DNA of 37,721 bases from Leptospiraceae bacterium (lineage in GTDB: Bacteria; Spirochaetota; Leptospiria; Leptospirales; Leptonemataceae). This document shows, piece by piece, positions 34,863-37,721 of this stretch. The stretch covers positions 1 through 37,721 of the forward strand of contig JAGRNA010000065.1 in assembly GCA_020441005.1 (NCBI GenBank). Direction: 5' to 3'. The notes beneath the pieces are model-generated. The model saw only the letters and a list, made by a program, of their open reading frames with translations, had not been told where the DNA came from and did no database searches. The translations under genes and the position numbers were made by a program. Within the stretch, counting starts at the first letter, position 1; the number at the start of each line of letters is the position of its first letter.

Positions 34863-36146
34863 TTAGTTTGGACTAAGCCGCAACTTTTGTGCCAGCCACA
34901 TTTGGGCGGGATCGGTGGGGTCCGGGGCTTCCAGAGGCGGATTGGGCGGATAGCCAGGTTGCATGTTGCTGTCCGGACGCAATCCCTGATCAAAAACAGG
35001 CTGGCGGCGCGCATCCAGAATCATACCGGTTGTTAGTGTGAGCTGCACTTGATTGGGCAGCGGATAGGTTTCATGAGTAAAAGCCTGGATCTGTTTCAGG
35101 ATGGGCCCAAGCAAAGTGACCTGCCTTTCGCCCGCCAACAGCCAGGTCCAAAAATGGGCCAGCGCGCTGGAGTCACGGTCATAAACCACATACACGAATC
35201 CCCCAAAAGCGGACTGTGCCTGCAGAGTCCATTCCTGGTCGTCGCCTGTTCGGTTTTGCTCAATGAAAATGGCCGATTGCCGACGGAATAGAGCCGCCGC
35301 AGCAACGCAGTCCTTTAATTGACCATCGTATAGCTTGCGCAAATCAAGCACAACGCCAGCCGTACTGCTTTCTTCCTGTAGTAATCCCTGGATTCGGGCA
35401 ATGACCTCTTTATTGATGGAGCGCGGCATTAAATATAACACAGTGCGACCCGGGTGTTCCCGCCACCTGCTGGATTGCAAGGGCCGGTAGTCAAATTGGC
35501 CGCGCTCAATCGTCACCTGTGAGGAAGTAACATCTCTTTTCAGATTCAATGTAACCGTAGTGTAGAGCGGTCCCTTGATATGATCTACCAGGCTTTGCAA
35601 GTGCCAATCCGGGACCGGAGTTCCGTCCACAGCCAGTATGACGCTACCGGGTTGTAAGTTGGCCCGAAAGGCACCGGACCCTTCCAATACATCCGCAATT
35701 TGAAAGCCGGCCTCGTTTTGTTTCAGAATCACACCAATTCCATACTGGCGCTCTTGCGGATTGATCATCGCGGGGAAGGCAGCTGTATTACTGCCATACG
35801 GCAGGGCCCGTAAAAAAGCAAGGATGGAGCGCTGAATCTGGAGCTGGTCCGGTTTGCTCTGCAGCTTTCTAATCAGTTCTTTTTTGTAATAATCGGGATG
35901 GGTCTGCAGGACCTCCCGATGAACTGTGCGCAAGGCAGCCTGGTATTGGGGCGCCAAACTGGCTGGCAAGGCTTCGCTTTGGCCTTCGGGATTGATCACA
36001 TAATGCTTGCGGATCAAAGCTTCCAGGGCTTTATAAAAGCCGGCTGGTTTGATGGGTGCCGGCTGCTGGTCAGCGCACTGCGTTGCCGCCAACCAGCAAA
36101 GGCTGCTGATCAGCAGTGTTTTACCAAAAGAACAGCGGATCATCAT
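34863..36146 (-). CDS. S41/CtpA-like lipoprotein with degenerate active site
   Basis: 427 residues. A signal peptide ends in LAATQC with Cys24, suggesting a lipoprotein. A helical region is followed by a PDZ domain (about 135-210, GYGIGV-type YGIGVILKQNEAG and GSVILAVDGTPVPD) and a C-terminal-processing-protease fold: AGVVLDLRKLYDG (263-275), FVYVVYDRDSSALAHF (317-332) and TGMILDARRQPV (373-384). Aligned on DR and on Gly347, the catalytic Ser and Lys of S41 fall at Ala328 and Ile353. Ser326 and Lys351 sit two residues earlier, at the usual 25-residue spacing. It is therefore probably inactive or uses a shifted dyad. The stop lies 5 nt from the convergent cyclase stop. Confidence 0.7.
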   Translation of the reverse strand: MMIRCSFGKTLLISSLCWLAATQCADQQPAPIKPAGFYKALEALIRKHYVINPEGQSEALPASLAPQYQAALRTVHREVLQTHPDYYKKELIRKLQSKPDQLQIQRSILAFLRALPYGSNTAAFPAMINPQERQYGIGVILKQNEAGFQIADVLEGSGAFRANLQPGSVILAVDGTPVPDWHLQSLVDHIKGPLYTTVTLNLKRDVTSSQVTIERGQFDYRPLQSSRWREHPGRTVLYLMPRSINKEVIARIQGLLQEESSTAGVVLDLRKLYDGQLKDCVAAAALFRRQSAIFIEQNRTGDDQEWTLQAQSAFGGFVYVVYDRDSSALAHFWTWLLAGERQVTLLGPILKQIQAFTHETYPLPNQVQLTLTTGMILDARRQPVFDQGLRPDSNMQPGYPPNPPLEAPDPTDPAQMWLAQKLRLSPN

Positions 36147-36425
36147 TATTGTTGCCGGCAGCCGGGCTGCTTAGTATATTTTTCGGTCAATGCGATTGGC
36201 TAGCGAGGGAAAAAACAGGTGCACTGAAAATCTCCGGGGGTCGAGTAGAATAGTGGCTAGCCCGGTTAAGTAGCAATGGCCACCTGACTGCACCGGTTCC
36301 GGTGTTCGCCGATGGTCCAGCAGAATTATAATTGGCCCAAAAAATGCCCGCCGGGATGGCCGGGGTGGTTTACCGGCCAAACCAACGGTCATTAATAATG
36401 ATCAAGATTCTACTGGATTCGCCGC
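36147..36425. repeat. Hairpin-rich spacer downstream of rtcB
   Basis: 279 nt with no convincing gene. Inverted repeats are CACCGG/CCGGTG (36291-36304), TGGCCGG/CCGGCCA (36357-36363 and 36373-36379, 9-nt loop), TCATTA/TAATGA (36389-36401), and a distant AGTAGAAT/ATTCTACT pair (36244-36251 and 36407-36414). TGGCTAGC is directly repeated at 36197 and 36254. On the minus strand the GGCCGG hairpin precedes a T-rich run (ATTTTTTGG), so it may end rtcB transcription. CACCGG/CCGGTG also forms the core of the 11563-11591 hairpin. Confidence 0.5.
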
Positions 36426-37661
36426 TCAACCCTTTACGCATACCACCTGCTTCAGGGTATGAACCACCTCGACCAGATCGTGCTGGGCTGCCATGACCGC
36501 ATCAATGTTCTTGTAGGCCGCCGGTGTCTCGTCGATCACATCCTTGTCCTTGCGGCATTCAACGCCCCGGGTGGCGCGTTCGTGATCCATTACACTAAAA
36601 CGCTTTTTGGCCGCGGTGCGGGACATACTGCGCCCGGCTCCGTGACTACAAGAGCAGAAGCTCTCCGGGTTGCCCTTGCCGCGCACGATAAAAGAGCGCG
36701 CACCCATGGAACCGGGGATAATACCGAGCTGGCCCTGGCGAGCTGACACGGCACCCTTGCGGGTCACCAGCACATTCTGGCCGTAATGGTGTTCGCGACT
36801 GACATAGTTATGATGACAGTTGACTGCCTGCAGCTGTGGCTGCAGGGTGCGGCCCAGGCAGCCCTCCACTGCCTTGATCACAGCGGCCATCATAATCTCG
36901 CGGTTGGTCAAGGCAAAACCCTGGGCCCAGTCGACGGCCCGCATATAATCCTGAAAGTGATCGGTGCCCTCCGGCAGGTAAGCCAGATCGGTGTCCGGCA
37001 GATTGATCTGCCATTTGCGCATATCGGCTTTGGCCAGCTCAATAAAGTAGCTGCCAATACGGTTGCCGACTCCGCGCGAACCGCTGTGCAGCATCAGCCA
37101 GACCTGATCGTTTTCATCCAGACAGATTTCAATGAAGTGATTGCCAGTACCCAGGGTACCCAGGTGGTTGACATGATTGCTGCTTTCCAGTTTGGCCTGC
37201 GGATGAGCCTGAGTGATGGCCTTGAAGTCCTTGCGCAGTGTGGCCCAGCGCCGAGCCACAGCAACGGGCACCTCTCCGCGCCAGCCACCGTGGTCGCGGG
37301 CCGGTTTAAAATCTGTCTTGCCATGCGGCACCGCCGCCTCGATGGCTGTGCGCAGTGCGTTCAGGTTATCCGGCAGATCAGCGGCCTGCAAGTCTGTCTG
37401 GAGGGCCATCATACCGCAGCCAATATCGACTCCAACCGCCGCGGGGATTACCGCGCCGATTGTCGGAATCACACTGCCCACCGTGGCCCCCTTGCCATGA
37501 TGCACATCCGGCATGGCCGCTACCCATTTGTGAATAAAGGGCATGTTGGCGCAGTGGATCAACTGCTCACGCGCTGCATCTTCGAAAGGCACCCCTTTGG
37601 TCCAGTGCTTCACCAGTCCCTTGCTGGTCTGCAATACCTCATAGTTGGATTTGGTATCCAT
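36426..37661 (-). CDS. rtcB: RNA-splicing ligase RtcB
   Basis: 411 residues. RtcB joins RNA 2',3'-cyclic phosphate or 3'-phosphate ends to 5'-OH ends, with GTP and Mn2+. Motifs are MPDVHHGKGATVGSVIP, VGVDIGCGM with a metal-binding Cys, GTGNHFIEI, HSGSRGVGN, and the guanylylation region SCSHGAGRSMSR, whose His is the GMP acceptor. No archease or rtcA gene lies in the window. The start ATG 37661 has a weak ribosome site and stands near a run of 15 A's (37690-37704). In bacteria RtcB usually serves RNA repair, which is inferred here. Confidence 0.95.
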   Translation of the reverse strand: MDTKSNYEVLQTSKGLVKHWTKGVPFEDAAREQLIHCANMPFIHKWVAAMPDVHHGKGATVGSVIPTIGAVIPAAVGVDIGCGMMALQTDLQAADLPDNLNALRTAIEAAVPHGKTDFKPARDHGGWRGEVPVAVARRWATLRKDFKAITQAHPQAKLESSNHVNHLGTLGTGNHFIEICLDENDQVWLMLHSGSRGVGNRIGSYFIELAKADMRKWQINLPDTDLAYLPEGTDHFQDYMRAVDWAQGFALTNREIMMAAVIKAVEGCLGRTLQPQLQAVNCHHNYVSREHHYGQNVLVTRKGAVSARQGQLGIIPGSMGARSFIVRGKGNPESFCSCSHGAGRSMSRTAAKKRFSVMDHERATRGVECRKDKDVIDETPAAYKNIDAVMAAQHDLVEVVHTLKQVVCVKG

Positions 37662-37689
37662 AAGTAAATATCACAAGCCGGCCCGGTTT

Positions 37690-37704
37690 AAAAAAAAAAA
37701 AAAA
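37690..37704. repeat. Run of 15 A's upstream of rtcB
   Basis: A homopolymer of 15 A's on the plus strand (T's on the rtcB strand) lies 29 nt before the rtcB start. It may be a promoter element, a T-tract of an upstream minus-strand terminator, or a phase-variable or error-prone site. The sequence beyond the window end is not available. Confidence 0.5.
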
Positions 37705-37721
37705 TTTATGTAGCGGATGCT

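Noticed and set aside
36171-36392. 73-codon open frame in the rtcB downstream spacer
   Set aside because: Crosses several hairpins, has no ribosome site or recognisable motif; treated as non-coding.
36786-37667. Long open frame of 293 codons antisense to rtcB
   Set aside because: It lies entirely inside the well-supported rtcB gene, has no recognisable motif, and is typical of a GC-rich shadow frame.

Overview
The window is a compact, roughly half-GC bacterial chromosome segment centred on a replication-gene cluster (dnaA, dnaN, recF, DUF721/dciA). Several features suggest a spirochaete, most likely a relative of the Leptospirales. The dnaA-dnaN-recF-DUF721 order matches that known from Leptospira, the lipoprotein signal peptides have loose lipoboxes (two with Gln before Cys), there is a membrane-anchored 23-residue leucine-rich repeat protein, and chemotaxis, hybrid-kinase and cyclic-nucleotide proteins are abundant. 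This placement is inference. No rRNA, tRNA, CRISPR array, transposase or phage gene was found.

Layout. 1-7.3 kb holds sensory genes: two orphan hybrid histidine kinases (one with a CHASE-like sensor), a membrane protein, and a methyl-accepting chemotaxis protein. 7.4-11.5 kb is an envelope block: M48 metalloprotease, PlsC-type acyltransferase, a lipoprotein and an AsmA-like protein. 11.5-11.75 kb is a hairpin-dense non-coding stretch. 11.7-14.7 kb, on the minus strand, carries a cyclic-nucleotide-binding domain fused to a phosphofructokinase-like domain, then the LRR membrane protein. 14.7-17.7 kb, on the plus strand, carries two lytic-transglycosylase-like proteins, cinA and a GGQ release-factor-like protein, the last three closely packed or overlapping. 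17.7-22.75 kb is the minus-strand dnaA-dnaN-recF-DUF721 run. It continues into a zinc-ribbon membrane protein and a CAP-domain protein, where Leptospira has gyrB. 23-37.7 kb holds pgk, an alpha/beta hydrolase divergent from a WYL regulator pair, an rRNA uracil methyltransferase with an MBL-fold hydrolase, trmB, a zinc-type CDF exporter, a ferritin-like/ATP-grasp fusion, a six-TM adenylate cyclase, a degenerate S41 protease and rtcB.

How the genes work together. Replication initiation functions sit together, with DnaA-box matches in the dnaA-dnaN spacer that make it a candidate oriC. A cAMP circuit is plausible because a catalytically intact class III adenylate cyclase and a cyclic-nucleotide-gated PFK-like protein lie 20 kb apart. 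Cell-wall and envelope genes flank the origin.

The most unusual items are the DnaA with a non-canonical Walker B and sensor I, the cNMP-PFK fusion with altered active-site residues, the DUF455-like/ATP-grasp fusion, the S41-like protein whose Ser and Lys are displaced by the same two residues, and the hairpin-rich spacers. Five convergent gene pairs overlap or nearly touch and leave no room for terminators.
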